From contig CANQGO010000008.1 of assembly GCA_947623225.1 (NCBI GenBank), positions 1 through 63,491 on the forward strand: a stretch of 63,491 nucleotides of DNA, in the 5' to 3' direction. How positions within the stretch are numbered: position 1 is the stretch's first letter; every line of letters starts with the position of its first letter. Source of the stretch: an uncultured Clostridia bacterium. Lineage in GTDB: Bacteria; Bacillota; Clostridia; Christensenellales; CAG-314. A model generated the notes under the pieces. That model worked only from the letters and a program-made list of their open reading frames with translations, ran no database searches and was not told the DNA's origin. Shown here in pieces: positions 16,235 to 25,539 of the stretch. Position numbers and translations under genes: made by a program.

Positions 16235-17881
16235 TCACTTCGCACGATTTGCCAGAAAGCACATGCAACGTGCAATCAACGTAGAATTATCAAAACAAAA
16301 TGCCGACTTTTGATAAGGTATTTTGCACTTTTTGGCTATATCGTCGGGTTTTGAATAATTGACATGCGTATCAAATGTACTGTTGGAAGCAAGCGTTTCA
16401 AGAAAGTCCGTTTGCTCGACCGTTTCATTTGTAAATTGATAATTCAGTGGCGCAGCATAATAATTCAGCAACCGAATGATTTGTTCGAGATCGTTACCGA
16501 CCAATATGCATCCATGCAGGAATTTATACAAATCCCCTATTATTTCCGTAAGCGTCGGATGGAATATCAACTGAGCATTCTCCGTTTTACATTGGGACAA
16601 AATTCTTTCTTCGCGAATATGTCTCTCCGGGTTGACATATGTAAAAAATCTCTCCGTCATATTGCCGTTGTAGACTTTCGTGGCACACACTGCAAAAATT
16701 TTATCCTCGGCTACACTTATGAATCCGGTACCATTGACATGCAAGACTGCATACTTCTTGCCGTCGATCATAGATTCCTTGCGTACCTGTTCGACAAAAT
16801 TTTCTTGTCTGTATTCACTGAACCGTTCCGGTTGGATAAGCAAATAATCAGTCGACGGCTCCCGATTGAATTCCCGTGCCGGATCGACCGGAGAAATTCT
16901 GCAAGTGCCAAGATCATAGACGTGCATCTCGAGCATTCCCCTTTGCCCCATGACCAATTTACCGCGCACCACCACAGACATTCCGTCCGCCAGCCAAAAC
17001 AGTCCCTTCAACTTTTTATCGTTTGACAGTTGCCGCTTTTCCGCAAGAGTTTTGGCTTCCGCTTCACCCTGCCCGGTCTGATCCATGATCGCCTGTACAT
17101 CCGTCACCTGCAATCGAACAAATACTACGCATTGGATAGAAGACGTTCCGTCCCCCAGGCTAAAGGACGCTATCTGCAACAGAGCATTGGTCTTAGATCT
17201 CCTGCAACGCTTATTGCTTACTTTACCGCATAGTATACAACTATCCAGCGGATTACGCAGATCGGTTATATACATAGGCATACCTGTTATATTTTTTCCG
17301 TAAAGCATATGGACGGAATCTATATGGAAATACCTGGATGGGCGTAACAATTCCTTGTTGATCGCCAACTGAACAAGTTTTTCCTGTTCTTTCACTCCCG
17401 CTCTGTGGTCGTCGATTTCTTCTTCACTTATAAGTAAAGATACAGTATAACATGTATATTCGGCATAATGCTCCGATATTTTCTGTACGAAGTCTGATGA
17501 CTCAATATTTTGTTTGGTAAAGGCATCTACTGTGATTTCTACCGTTATATTTCTGCCCAATATATGTACTTTTATATTGTTTCGCGTTATATTAGAGAAA
17601 ATCGGAAAACATTCGCGCAAATAATCCACCAAATTGCGCGAAAAACTGCTTTCCGTAAAAGTGTCATCTGCAAACTTTACTTGACAGGAATATCCTGCAG
17701 GCATCTGTCTGCGTATAAAATCAGTTATTTGATACTTGACATTTTCATCAAAAACGGGCGAAAAAGGATAGGACAAATTGCATGTCACCTTGCGTTGCAT
17801 TCTGTCCACGCGAATTTCTCTCATTCTCAAATCTATTAAATTCGGATAAAGTTGGTGTAGTTGATCAATTATCATTTGCAA
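16235..17881 (-). CDS. Truncated PolC-like protein without polymerase (inactive exonuclease)
   Basis: A 548-codon ORF exactly where Firmicutes carry polC (between ispG and rimP). It aligns by motif with the PolC N-terminal domain (about 1-200), the OB fold (about 204-325, starting MYITDLRNPLDSCILCG) and the DEDD exonuclease (about 376-540). The first exonuclease motif, FDVETTG in PolC, reads LHVNGTG: Asp and Glu become His381 and Asn383. The HN-A-x-F-D region reads VGNDLEQI, and the last motif keeps Asp531 but not its His. PHP, palm, fingers and thumb domains are missing, where PolC is about 1,430 residues. The long intact frame suggests a maintained, non-catalytic protein. Its start overlaps ispG by 17 bases. 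Confidence 0.8.
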   Translation of the reverse strand: MQMIIDQLHQLYPNLIDLRMREIRVDRMQRKVTCNLSYPFSPVFDENVKYQITDFIRRQMPAGYSCQVKFADDTFTESSFSRNLVDYLRECFPIFSNITRNNIKVHILGRNITVEITVDAFTKQNIESSDFVQKISEHYAEYTCYTVSLLISEEEIDDHRAGVKEQEKLVQLAINKELLRPSRYFHIDSVHMLYGKNITGMPMYITDLRNPLDSCILCGKVSNKRCRRSKTNALLQIASFSLGDGTSSIQCVVFVRLQVTDVQAIMDQTGQGEAEAKTLAEKRQLSNDKKLKGLFWLADGMSVVVRGKLVMGQRGMLEMHVYDLGTCRISPVDPAREFNREPSTDYLLIQPERFSEYRQENFVEQVRKESMIDGKKYAVLHVNGTGFISVAEDKIFAVCATKVYNGNMTERFFTYVNPERHIREERILSQCKTENAQLIFHPTLTEIIGDLYKFLHGCILVGNDLEQIIRLLNYYAAPLNYQFTNETVEQTDFLETLASNSTFDTHVNYSKPDDIAKKCKIPYQKSAFCFDNSTLIARCMCFLANRAK

Positions 17882-18914
17882 TCAGGTCTATTTCCTTTTT
17901 GAATTGTTCTATTGCCTCTGTGGCTGAGACTGTTTTATAACGCTGTCCGTGCTTAAAAAATACACAATTTCCTTTTGCGCCTGCAAGTCCGAGATCTGCA
18001 TCGGCACACTCGCCGGGTCCGTTTACTTCACAACCCATTACGGCAATTTTTAGCTTCTTATTTAAATCCCTTACGTATCTGTAAATTTCGTCGGCTGCTT
18101 TTTCGAGATCGATGGAACAGCGACCGCATTTAGGACAGGATACAAATGTAACGCCTTGCCGTAAACCAAGGGCGATCAGAATATCTTTGGCTGCATATAC
18201 TTCACGCACCGGGTCCGCAGTCAAAGATACGCGCACGGTGTCGCCAATACCATCCAGAAGCAATGCGCCTATTCCGATGGAATTTTTGACCAATCCCTGT
18301 TCAAGCAATCCCGCTTCCGTCACGCCCAAGTGCATAGGATACCCCAATTGCGCGACCATACGACAAAGATTGATCGTATCTCTCACATCGGAACTTTTTA
18401 CCGATAAAACCAAATCAAAGAAATTTCTTTTCTCAAAGTATTCCACATATGAGCGCAGACTGTCAAACAACGCACGCAATTTATCTCCGTTTGATTTCGC
18501 CAACGCTTCCTTATTGACAGAACCGCTATTGACACCAACTCTGATCGGAACGTTGTGCTGCTTGGCACAATCTATTACACTATCCAACTGCGGCAACGTC
18601 ATGTTGCCGGGATTTATTCGTATCTTGTCTGCACCGGCTTCCATTGATGCAATGGCGAGACGATAATCAAAGTGAATGTCCGCTACGAGCGGCATGTCGA
18701 TCTGTTTACGAACAACGGCAAATGATTTAGCGGCATTGGCGTTTGGTACAGCGATCCGCATGATTTGACAACCGGCACGACGACATTCTTCAATCTGTCG
18801 GATAGTTCCATCTATATCCTCTACGGATAGATTGGTCATAGACTGTATCGTCACGGGGTTGCTGCCACCAATAACGATATCACGGATTTTTACTTCCCTT
18901 GTATTATTTCTCAT
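17865..18914 (-). CDS. ispG: 4-hydroxy-3-methylbut-2-enyl diphosphate synthase IspG
   Basis: IspG (GcpE, 349 aa) performs the sixth step of the MEP isoprenoid pathway, reducing the cyclic diphosphate with a [4Fe-4S] cluster. The TIM-barrel part starts with GGSNPVTIQSMTN. The cluster ligands are Cys260, Cys263 (SCPKCGRC), Cys295 (MGCEVNGPGEC), with Glu302 following as the usual catalytic or ligand residue. Length is normal for the two-domain form. It overlaps the rseP stop by four bases and shares an operon with dxr and uppS. Confidence 0.97.
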   Translation of the reverse strand: MRNNTREVKIRDIVIGGSNPVTIQSMTNLSVEDIDGTIRQIEECRRAGCQIMRIAVPNANAAKSFAVVRKQIDMPLVADIHFDYRLAIASMEAGADKIRINPGNMTLPQLDSVIDCAKQHNVPIRVGVNSGSVNKEALAKSNGDKLRALFDSLRSYVEYFEKRNFFDLVLSVKSSDVRDTINLCRMVAQLGYPMHLGVTEAGLLEQGLVKNSIGIGALLLDGIGDTVRVSLTADPVREVYAAKDILIALGLRQGVTFVSCPKCGRCSIDLEKAADEIYRYVRDLNKKLKIAVMGCEVNGPGECADADLGLAGAKGNCVFFKHGQRYKTVSATEAIEQFKKEIDLIANDN

Positions 18915-20203
18915 AATTTCAATATATCCACAAGCAACATTAGTACTATAAGCACTATCAACCCTATGCCATTAATGTAACTCTGCACTTTTCTGTTTAT
19001 CGGTCGCCTCGCGATCCACTCGATCAAAACAAACACCATTTGACATCCATCAAGTGCAGGAACAGGCAACAAATTGAATACCGCTAAGTTCACTGAAATA
19101 AGCACTATTAGCATCAGAACATTTGCAAAACCGGTCGATATGATCTCGCTTGTCATCGCGATCGTGGAAATCGGACCACTTATCTGGTCAATTCCAACGA
19201 TACCGGTCAACAAGCCGCCCAACGTGCGTAGCACCAACATACCCACTTCGAAACAATACGGCACAACTCTGAGCAAAACTTCTCCAAAACCAAACTTATA
19301 TTTTTCATAGTGAACAGACATCCCAAGTCCGGTATAAGACTGCTCTTCCGCGGCCAACGAACCACCAAATGCGTTTTTTTCTATACGGTAATCATAAAAT
19401 TCCGTACCATCAGTAACCGTAAGCGTAATTTCGTCGGCAGACACGCGTAGTAATCTTTCCAATTCTCCTTCGCTGTCCAGATACTCACCATTAAGTTTAT
19501 ATATAGTATCTCCCACCTGTAAGTCACGGGTACCTGACTTGTAACTGCCATCCACCTTAGTCAATACGGAAGTATAAAATTTATTTTGTTTTATACCGTT
19601 CAACGTCGTTTTCGAATAAACGGTAACACCATTCGCATCCTTATGCGGACGTAATACGACTACCTCCATCGTGTCATCGGAAAGATATCTACCCAGACTA
19701 TCCAACATATACACACGCTTACCATCGACCTTGTAAATCAAGTCACCTTTCTGCAATGCCTGATTTGCTTGCGGTGCATATCCGTATACATTATTCACCG
19801 CCACAACCGTCTCGCCGTAAGCGGCAAAAACAATTATGCATATCAGTATTGCCGAGACGAAATTAAAAAACGCCCCCGAGAACAAAACAATCAGTCTCTT
19901 CCACGGTTTCTGCGAATTAAATGCTTTGGGATTCTTATTTTCATCATTTTCCCCTTCAAATGCACAGAATCCACCAAGCGGCAAAATACGCAAAGAAAAT
20001 ATCTCCCCATTTTTTTTCTTCGTGGAAAAGATTTTGGGACCCATACCTATAGCGAATTCGTTTATTTGAAAACCCAGTATCTTACCGGCGGTATAGTGTC
20101 CGGTTTCATGTATAAGCACCATGAACATCAAAACAACAAATGCCAATACGACATATCCGATTGTTTTCATGACCGATGCGAAATCACACAATAGAGTCAG
20201 CAT
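18911..20203 (-). CDS. rseP: Site-2 protease RseP (M50)
   Basis: Intramembrane zinc metalloprotease (430 aa) that cuts membrane-anchored anti-sigma factors and leftover signal peptides. The first helix holds HETGH (residues 32-36), the HExxH site. A PDZ domain lies at about 115-285, and the second catalytic motif NLLPVPALDGCQM, with its Asp, sits at about residue 388 in the third helix. The start ATG 20203 has GGAG 4 nt upstream and overlaps the dxr stop by seven bases; ATG 20170 is a weaker alternative. Confidence 0.95.
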   Translation of the reverse strand: MLTLLCDFASVMKTIGYVVLAFVVLMFMVLIHETGHYTAGKILGFQINEFAIGMGPKIFSTKKKNGEIFSLRILPLGGFCAFEGENDENKNPKAFNSQKPWKRLIVLFSGAFFNFVSAILICIIVFAAYGETVVAVNNVYGYAPQANQALQKGDLIYKVDGKRVYMLDSLGRYLSDDTMEVVVLRPHKDANGVTVYSKTTLNGIKQNKFYTSVLTKVDGSYKSGTRDLQVGDTIYKLNGEYLDSEGELERLLRVSADEITLTVTDGTEFYDYRIEKNAFGGSLAAEEQSYTGLGMSVHYEKYKFGFGEVLLRVVPYCFEVGMLVLRTLGGLLTGIVGIDQISGPISTIAMTSEIISTGFANVLMLIVLISVNLAVFNLLPVPALDGCQMVFVLIEWIARRPINRKVQSYINGIGLIVLIVLMLLVDILKL

Positions 20204-21294
20204 TGTTCTCCGTCTATCAATTCGTTTACATAAGATTTTGTCGCTGCGTCAAATTCGAAAATATTTCGCGAAGTAAGTTCTGCGTTTCGCGCTTTATTGC
20301 AGAAATGATCGACCGCTGCAATTATTATATTATAAAACTGCGCAAAAGAAAACTTACCCTGCAAAAAACGCTCAACACAAACGTCATTTGCAGCATTCAT
20401 TACCGTCCTGCATATCGCAGGATATTCGAAAATTTGATACCCAAGCCGTGCGCACGGGAATTTATCAAAGTCACATTTCTCGAAACTTAAATCAAGTAAT
20501 CGTGCGAAATCAGGGCTGTCGCATGAATAATTACCGCCCTCGCCGAGCAAGGCAAGTTGTATTGGAAGTCGCATGTCGGGCGATGCGAGTTGTGCTATTA
20601 TTTCTCCATTTGAATATCTGACCATAGAATGGACTATGCTCTGGCGATGGATCAATATCTCGACATCTTCTGCAGGTACTCCGAAAAGAAAACTCGCTTC
20701 TATAACTTCCAGTGCTTTATTCATCATTGTAGCACTGTCAATGGTTATTTTTGCCCCCATACGCCAGTTTGGATGATTTAATGCTTGCTGTGCATTGACA
20801 TTTCCGAGTTGCTTTTTCGGCAAATCTCTGAATGGCCCCCCGCTGGCGGTAAGCAAGATCTTATCAATAGTCTTTCTGTCGTGTCCTGCCAGACATCTGC
20901 TTATTGCGCAATGCTCGCTATCTATCGGATAGAGTTTTGCTTTGCCGACTTTACTCATTATCAATTCGCCGGCACAAACCAACGCTTCCTTGTTTGCAAG
21001 TGCCACGTCTATACCGTTGTCCAAACAATAAAGTACGGATCCGATTGCCGATATCCCGCTTGTGGCGACCACGGCAATATCTGCACCTTTGACTGCTTCT
21101 GTCAAGCAATCTATACCATCCTTGTTTATCAATGCACAGTATTCCGGAGAAAACTCCGACGCTTGTGCATAGATTTTTTCGTTGGAGTATGCGACAAGCG
21201 AATGAACACAAAGGGTGTCGGAATTAGCACGAATAATATCCAATGTTTGAGTACCTATGGAACCGGTACTACCGAGTAATGCTATTTTTTTCAT
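20197..21294 (-). CDS. dxr: 1-deoxy-D-xylulose 5-phosphate reductoisomerase
   Basis: Dxr (365 aa) commits carbon to the MEP pathway, converting DXP to MEP with NADPH. The N-terminal Rossmann motif GSTGSIGTQTLDII is clear. Catalytic-site residues are in VALANKEALVCAG, PIDSEHCAI (metal-binding Asp and Glu), TASGGPFRDLP and MNKALEVIEASFLFG. Length is slightly under the usual 380-400. The ATG overlaps the cdsA stop by one base (TAATG). Confidence 0.96.
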   Translation of the reverse strand: MKKIALLGSTGSIGTQTLDIIRANSDTLCVHSLVAYSNEKIYAQASEFSPEYCALINKDGIDCLTEAVKGADIAVVATSGISAIGSVLYCLDNGIDVALANKEALVCAGELIMSKVGKAKLYPIDSEHCAISRCLAGHDRKTIDKILLTASGGPFRDLPKKQLGNVNAQQALNHPNWRMGAKITIDSATMMNKALEVIEASFLFGVPAEDVEILIHRQSIVHSMVRYSNGEIIAQLASPDMRLPIQLALLGEGGNYSCDSPDFARLLDLSFEKCDFDKFPCARLGYQIFEYPAICRTVMNAANDVCVERFLQGKFSFAQFYNIIIAAVDHFCNKARNAELTSRNIFEFDAATKSYVNELIDGEQC

Positions 21295-22331
21295 TATAAA
21301 ATAAACATAAACACAAATGACACCAAGACCGAATTAAACATTATTCCATCGAATCGGTCTACAATGCCGCCATGTTCGCCCAAGATTCTGCTGTAATCCT
21401 TTTTACCACAGTAACGCTTAACCATGCTTGCAAGCAAATCACCGATTTGCGTCGCAATAGATCCGAGTAATCCTATTATTACGTATGTAAATACAGTGTT
21501 GGTTGTAGATAGTTTCAATCCATCGAAAGTCAATCCAAACTGTGGTCCGAAAAGTTTAACCCAGTCAAACAAGACGAACACAATAAAGGATCCGAGCGCA
21601 CCGCCTACAATACCGCCGATAGCTCCTTCGATTGTCTTATTCGGGGAAATCTGCGGGCACAATTTGTGCTTGCCGAATATACTTCCTATAAAATAGGCGA
21701 ACATATCCGTAAAAGTAGACACCGCAAATACAAAAGACAACGCAATAGCGTTCAGCGGTAACAAATAACTTTCACGTGTAGTATGGTGTTCTCCCAAAAG
21801 TTTATTTATGTAGATCCAAATATCGTTTTCAAGGTATTTGTACATCAACGGATCGGTTTCCATTGTATAGACATGAGTCGTAGCACTTCTGTTCAGGTAT
21901 AAAAGCGTTGCCATAAATAGCCCCGGATACACCAACATAAATGCAATATAAATCAGACTGTCTACACGATTTCTCACAAGTGCAGTGATCACAGAAGTAA
22001 TGAACACTATCAACGAGAAAAATAGTATCCCGACAAATCCGAACAGAACGTATGCGGGCATAAGACCAAAACCATAAAGCCACAGCAACCAACTGAAGCA
22101 ATCAGGTATACGTTCCGTACCCAATGCGCGTCGCATCTCTATAACAGATAAAAGAATAAGTACGGCTATTATTATTGAATTTATTGCCCGTCCACTCACG
22201 ATCGTGTCCTTTGCACCGCTGTGAGTATAATTGACGAAATATATATTGAGCAATATCATGCCTATCATGACTACAAATATAGCCATACCAACAAGCACGC
22301 GATTGCGCAATGATTTTTTATTTAGAGCCAT
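21294..22331 (-). CDS. cdsA: Phosphatidate cytidylyltransferase CdsA
   Basis: CdsA (345 aa) makes CDP-diacylglycerol from phosphatidate and CTP at the membrane. About eight hydrophobic helices can be counted. The C-terminal signature begins SMVKRYCGKKDYSRIL and continues HGGIVDRFDG; the family consensus has PGHGG where this reads GEHGG, and ends DRxDS where this reads DRFDG. It is longer than typical forms (about 270) because of an extra N-terminal stretch and a polar loop at about 150-185. It overlaps uppS by 14 bases. Confidence 0.9.
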   Translation of the reverse strand: MALNKKSLRNRVLVGMAIFVVMIGMILLNIYFVNYTHSGAKDTIVSGRAINSIIIAVLILLSVIEMRRALGTERIPDCFSWLLWLYGFGLMPAYVLFGFVGILFFSLIVFITSVITALVRNRVDSLIYIAFMLVYPGLFMATLLYLNRSATTHVYTMETDPLMYKYLENDIWIYINKLLGEHHTTRESYLLPLNAIALSFVFAVSTFTDMFAYFIGSIFGKHKLCPQISPNKTIEGAIGGIVGGALGSFIVFVLFDWVKLFGPQFGLTFDGLKLSTTNTVFTYVIIGLLGSIATQIGDLLASMVKRYCGKKDYSRILGEHGGIVDRFDGIMFNSVLVSFVFMFIL

Positions 22332-23004
22332 TTAATCCTCCGAAATTCCTGATTCGCTTTGAATATTCCGACAATATGGCATCATATTCTTCATTAGTAA
22401 AGTCAGGCCATAGCGTATCTGTGAATACCAGTTCCGAGTATGCACTTTGAAAAAGCAAAAAATTGGAAAGTCTTTGTTGACCTCCGGTACGCACAATCAA
22501 ATCGGGAGCAGGCAAATCATGATATAAATTTTCCTTGATGCCTTCGATGGTAATTTCCTTATTCTGTCGATTCAGTCTCTTTACCGCTTCTACGATTTCC
22601 CTTTGACCGCCATAATTTATACAAAGATTCACGCAGATCGCGTCAAAATCTTTTGTGTTTTGTTCAATATATTCTATTTCATTTACCAAATTGGTCGGCA
22701 ACCCTTCCTTTTCTCCGGAGACAACTACACGAACCCTATCTTGGCAAAATTTTTCAAAACGGCTCAGATATTTACCTGCCAAGGCAAACAAATTATTGAC
22801 TTCCTTGTCGGGACGTTTCCAATTCTCTGTAGAAAAAACATACAACGACAAATAGTTGATTCCTATCTCAAGCGAATGGTCGATAATTCGCTCTGCTACG
22901 TCTAACCCACGTTTGTGCCCATGTGCGCGTGCCAAGCCTCGCGACTTCGCCCATCTGCCATTGCCATCCATAATTATCGCTACATGATTGGGAATATTCA
23001 TCAA
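22318..23004 (-). CDS. uppS: Isoprenyl diphosphate synthase UppS
   Basis: Cis-prenyltransferase (228 aa) building the C55 undecaprenyl diphosphate lipid carrier for peptidoglycan. The active-site motif IMDGNGRWAK holds Asp13. Other conserved stretches are ARAHGHKRG, YLSLYVFSTENWKRP, INYGGQREIV and the C-terminal LIVRTGGQQRLSNFLLFQ. Length is normal. It lies between a 65-aa gene (overlap 4) and cdsA, linking isoprenoid supply (dxr, ispG) with its use. Confidence 0.96.
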   Translation of the reverse strand: MMNIPNHVAIIMDGNGRWAKSRGLARAHGHKRGLDVAERIIDHSLEIGINYLSLYVFSTENWKRPDKEVNNLFALAGKYLSRFEKFCQDRVRVVVSGEKEGLPTNLVNEIEYIEQNTKDFDAICVNLCINYGGQREIVEAVKRLNRQNKEITIEGIKENLYHDLPAPDLIVRTGGQQRLSNFLLFQSAYSELVFTDTLWPDFTNEEYDAILSEYSKRIRNFGGLNGSK

Positions 23005-23198
23005 AATGAAAATTTATAACGGCACACTACCAGTATGAGCATTCCGCCTTCCTCGCGAACTGCCGTCACCAACTCCTTGTCATATTCTTTTTGCTTTCTG
23101 TCTACATAATAAACAAACTTGAAGTTTGTTATACCTGATTTGCGCAAAACAGATTCGGCTTCACAAACTTCAAGTCCAATCAAGTCGTTATAGTTCAT
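23001..23198 (-). CDS. Small conserved-looking protein, PASTA-like pattern
   Basis: A 65-aa protein I cannot name. The N-terminus DLIGLEVCEAESVLRKSGI resembles the first helix of PASTA domains (V-G-x-x-x-x-x-A-x-x-x-L-x-x-x-G), and the rest could form two strands (NFKFVYYVD and MLILVVCRY). There is no signal peptide or membrane segment, so a wall-sensing PASTA role is not implied. It is four bases into uppS and six bases after frr, so it is probably cotranscribed with both. Confidence 0.7.
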   Translation of the reverse strand: MNYNDLIGLEVCEAESVLRKSGITNFKFVYYVDRKQKEYDKELVTAVREEGGMLILVVCRYKFSF

Positions 23199-23204
23199 TC
23201 TGTA

Positions 23205-23780
23205 CTATACGGACATTACATCCATCTCTTTTTCTTTGGCAAGTTTGTCGACCAGTTCTATTTGCTTAGCCAGGTTTTTATCTATTTCCTCTTCGCAGTC
23301 TGCTATTATGTCCTCGGATACGGTTTTGGCATTCTTCTCCCGCTTAAGTCCGTCCATGGCGTCTCTGCGAGCGTTGCGCAATACAACTTTTGTATCTTCG
23401 GCAAGTTTCTTCACCTGCTTGACAAGATCCCTACGACGTTCCTCTGTCAAGATGGGAAAAGTCAAGCGAATCAATGTTCCATCATTTTGCGGAGTGACTC
23501 CTATATTCGCAGCAAGAATTGCCTTCTCAATGTCTTTCAATGTGGATTTATCCCACGGAGTAATGACCAAACACCGAGGCTCCGGTATAGAGATATTGCC
23601 CATCATCTTGATAGCCGTAGGAGTACCGTAGTAATCCACTCGTATATTCTCCACCAGTTTCGGATTGGCACGTCCGGCACGCATCAGGTTATATTCATTT
23701 TTCATATATTCGATTGCTTTCTCACAATCCATATCAAAATTCAAAAAGATCTCTTCGATTTGCGGTGTAGCGTAATTCAT
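23205..23780 (-). CDS. frr: Ribosome recycling factor
   Basis: RRF (191 aa) splits post-termination ribosomes with EF-G. The start is ATG 23780 (MNYATPQIEE), because GGAGG lies 5 nt upstream; an in-frame ATG at 23792 overlaps that ribosome-binding site. Domain I helices carry the signature LMRAGRANPKLVENIRVDYYG, and NDGTLIRLTFPILTEERR marks domain II and its hinge. It has its own promoter after pyrH and starts the run to ispG. Confidence 0.97.
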   Translation of the reverse strand: MNYATPQIEEIFLNFDMDCEKAIEYMKNEYNLMRAGRANPKLVENIRVDYYGTPTAIKMMGNISIPEPRCLVITPWDKSTLKDIEKAILAANIGVTPQNDGTLIRLTFPILTEERRRDLVKQVKKLAEDTKVVLRNARRDAMDGLKREKNAKTVSEDIIADCEEEIDKNLAKQIELVDKLAKEKEMDVMSV

Positions 23781-23809
23781 AACACCCTCCATATAGATAT
23801 ATTGTATAT

Positions 23810-23838
23810 ATTTTACAATAAGTAGAGTTTTTTTTCAA
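23810..23838 (-). promoter_or_regulatory. Sigma-A promoter for frr-uppS-cdsA-dxr-rseP-ispG
   Basis: TTGAAA (23833-23838), 17-bp spacer, TAAAAT (23810-23815), lying just after the pyrH stop. Confidence 0.75.
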
Positions 23839-23841
23839 TAA

Positions 23842-24540
23842 CTATTTTATAATTGTTCCCACTTTTTCTCCGCGCAATGCACGCATTACGCCGTCAGGCT
23901 CGTCTTTGCCCAACACAACGATACGTACGCCGAATTCTCTGCACATTGCAATTGCCGTCAGATCCAACGCTTTCAGATTATCAGCAATTACCTTGTCATA
24001 TGTGATCTCATCATATTTGCGCGCCGAAGGATTCACTTTCGGGTCACTATCATACAAACCGTCTACTGCTTTGAGGCATATAAGAGCGTCTGCGTGGATC
24101 TCACATGCCCTCAATGAGGCCGCCGAATCTGTAGAGAAGTACGGAGATCCCGTACCGCCGACAAAGATAACGACTTTACCCTCACTCAAATATCTGTTTA
24201 CATTGGGTAAAAAGTATGTCTCTGTCACCTTGTCAATGGCAAATGACGAAACGACCCTGTTACCTACGCCCAGAGAACTCAATGCCTCCCCCAAAGCCAA
24301 CCCATTCATGACTGTCGCAAGCATGCCAATATAGTCTGCAGTGGTTCTATCCATCGACGCGCTCGAACGCCCGCGCCAAATATTACCTCCTCCGACCACG
24401 ATACCGAGTTCCACACCGGTAGATACTATCTGCTTGACCTGCTCCGCCAACTTGTTTGCACTCTCACCGCAAATATTCATATTTCCGTCAGAAAGTGCTT
24501 CACCGCTGATTTTAAGTAAAATACGCCTATATTTCGACAT
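23842..24540 (-). CDS. pyrH: Uridylate kinase PyrH
   Basis: UMP kinase (232 aa), the amino-acid-kinase-fold enzyme that makes UDP for RNA, wall and DNA precursors. Motifs: LLKISGEAL, VVGGGNIWRGR, GMLATVMNGLAL, VIFVGGTGSPYFSTDSAA and DGLYDSDPK. Length is normal for the hexameric enzyme. The start codon is only about 10 bases from the terminator tail after tsf, leaving no room for a promoter, so expression probably depends on readthrough from rpsB-tsf. Confidence 0.96.
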   Translation of the reverse strand: MSKYRRILLKISGEALSDGNMNICGESANKLAEQVKQIVSTGVELGIVVGGGNIWRGRSSASMDRTTADYIGMLATVMNGLALGEALSSLGVGNRVVSSFAIDKVTETYFLPNVNRYLSEGKVVIFVGGTGSPYFSTDSAASLRACEIHADALICLKAVDGLYDSDPKVNPSARKYDEITYDKVIADNLKALDLTAIAMCREFGVRIVVLGKDEPDGVMRALRGEKVGTIIK

Positions 24541-24550
24541 AACGCCTCAC

Positions 24551-24591
24551 AATTTTGTAAAAAAGGGAACAATTTTCATGTTGTTCCCTTT
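24551..24591 (-). terminator. Intrinsic terminator between tsf and pyrH
   Basis: An 11-bp perfect stem (24562-24572 with 24581-24591, 8-nt loop) is followed on the minus strand by TTTTACAAAATT. It may be a partial terminator that sets the rpsB-tsf to pyrH ratio. Confidence 0.8.
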
Positions 24592-24606
24592 ATCACTCAA
24601 ATTAAG

Positions 24607-25539
24607 TTACTTAATGCTTTTAAGTTGTTCTGCAATCTCATCAACAAAGTTGTCAACACGCTTTTCAATGCCTTCGCCCATTTCATAACGGACAAATCTT
24701 GTCACAGTGATATCTTCGCCGACTTTCTTGGCGACATCGGCAATGACTTGTTTTACAGAGAGCGCCGAATCACGCACATATTCTTGTTCAACAAGGCATA
24801 CTTCCTTATAAAACTTATGAATACGTCCCTCGACCATCTTGCCGATGATCGCTTCCGGTTTGCCTTCGTTTCTTGCCTGAACAGTGAGTATTTCCTTCTC
24901 CTGCTCGAGTTGAGAAGAATCGACATCGGCGATCCCGACCACTTGAGGTTTGCTTGCCGCGATCTGCATGCAAATATTGAACGCAAGTTCTGCAAGATCC
25001 TCTTGGCGGGCATTGCTCTTGATCTCGCACAAAACGCCGATTTTTCCGCCCATGTGCACATAACTCGAAATGAGCCCATTACCATCGAGGTGGAATCTGG
25101 TAAATCTACGCAATGAGATCTTTTCTCCAATTGCCGCTGTAGCTTCGGCAATCAAAACATTGACGGTTTTTCCGCATTCTTGGCAACATACTTCCTCCAA
25201 TGCCTGCTCTACCGTCGTCGCACTTGAAGTCAAAAGGTGCTGCGCTATTTTACTGGTCAAATCTATAAATTGATCGCTACGCGCAACGAAGTCCGTTTCA
25301 CAGTTGATCTCCACTGCAACGGCAGACTTCTTATCCTCAGATACAACGCACTTCACAAGTCCTTCCGCAGCTACACGGCTTGCCTTTTTAGCAGCGGAAG
25401 CCATACCCTTTTCACGCAGATATTTCACTGCCTCATCGAAGTTACCATCAGTAGCAACGAGTGCCTTTTTGCAATCCATCATTCCTACGCCGGTTTGCTC
25501 GCGCAATTTCATTACGTCTTGGTTAGTAAAATTAGCCAT
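24607..25539 (-). CDS. tsf: Elongation factor Ts
   Basis: EF-Ts (310 aa) exchanges GDP for GTP on EF-Tu. The UBA-like N-terminus [20 protein letters not shown] is diagnostic, followed by [15 protein letters not shown] and the core duplicated domain. It is somewhat longer than Bacillus Tsf (293). Its start overlaps the rpsB stop by eight bases, tighter than usual, so the two should be translated in coupled fashion. Confidence 0.97.
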   Translation of the reverse strand: MANFTNQDVMKLREQTGVGMMDCKKALVATDGNFDEAVKYLREKGMASAAKKASRVAAEGLVKCVVSEDKKSAVAVEINCETDFVARSDQFIDLTSKIAQHLLTSSATTVEQALEEVCCQECGKTVNVLIAEATAAIGEKISLRRFTRFHLDGNGLISSYVHMGGKIGVLCEIKSNARQEDLAELAFNICMQIAASKPQVVGIADVDSSQLEQEKEILTVQARNEGKPEAIIGKMVEGRIHKFYKEVCLVEQEYVRDSALSVKQVIADVAKKVGEDITVTRFVRYEMGEGIEKRVDNFVDEIAEQLKSIK

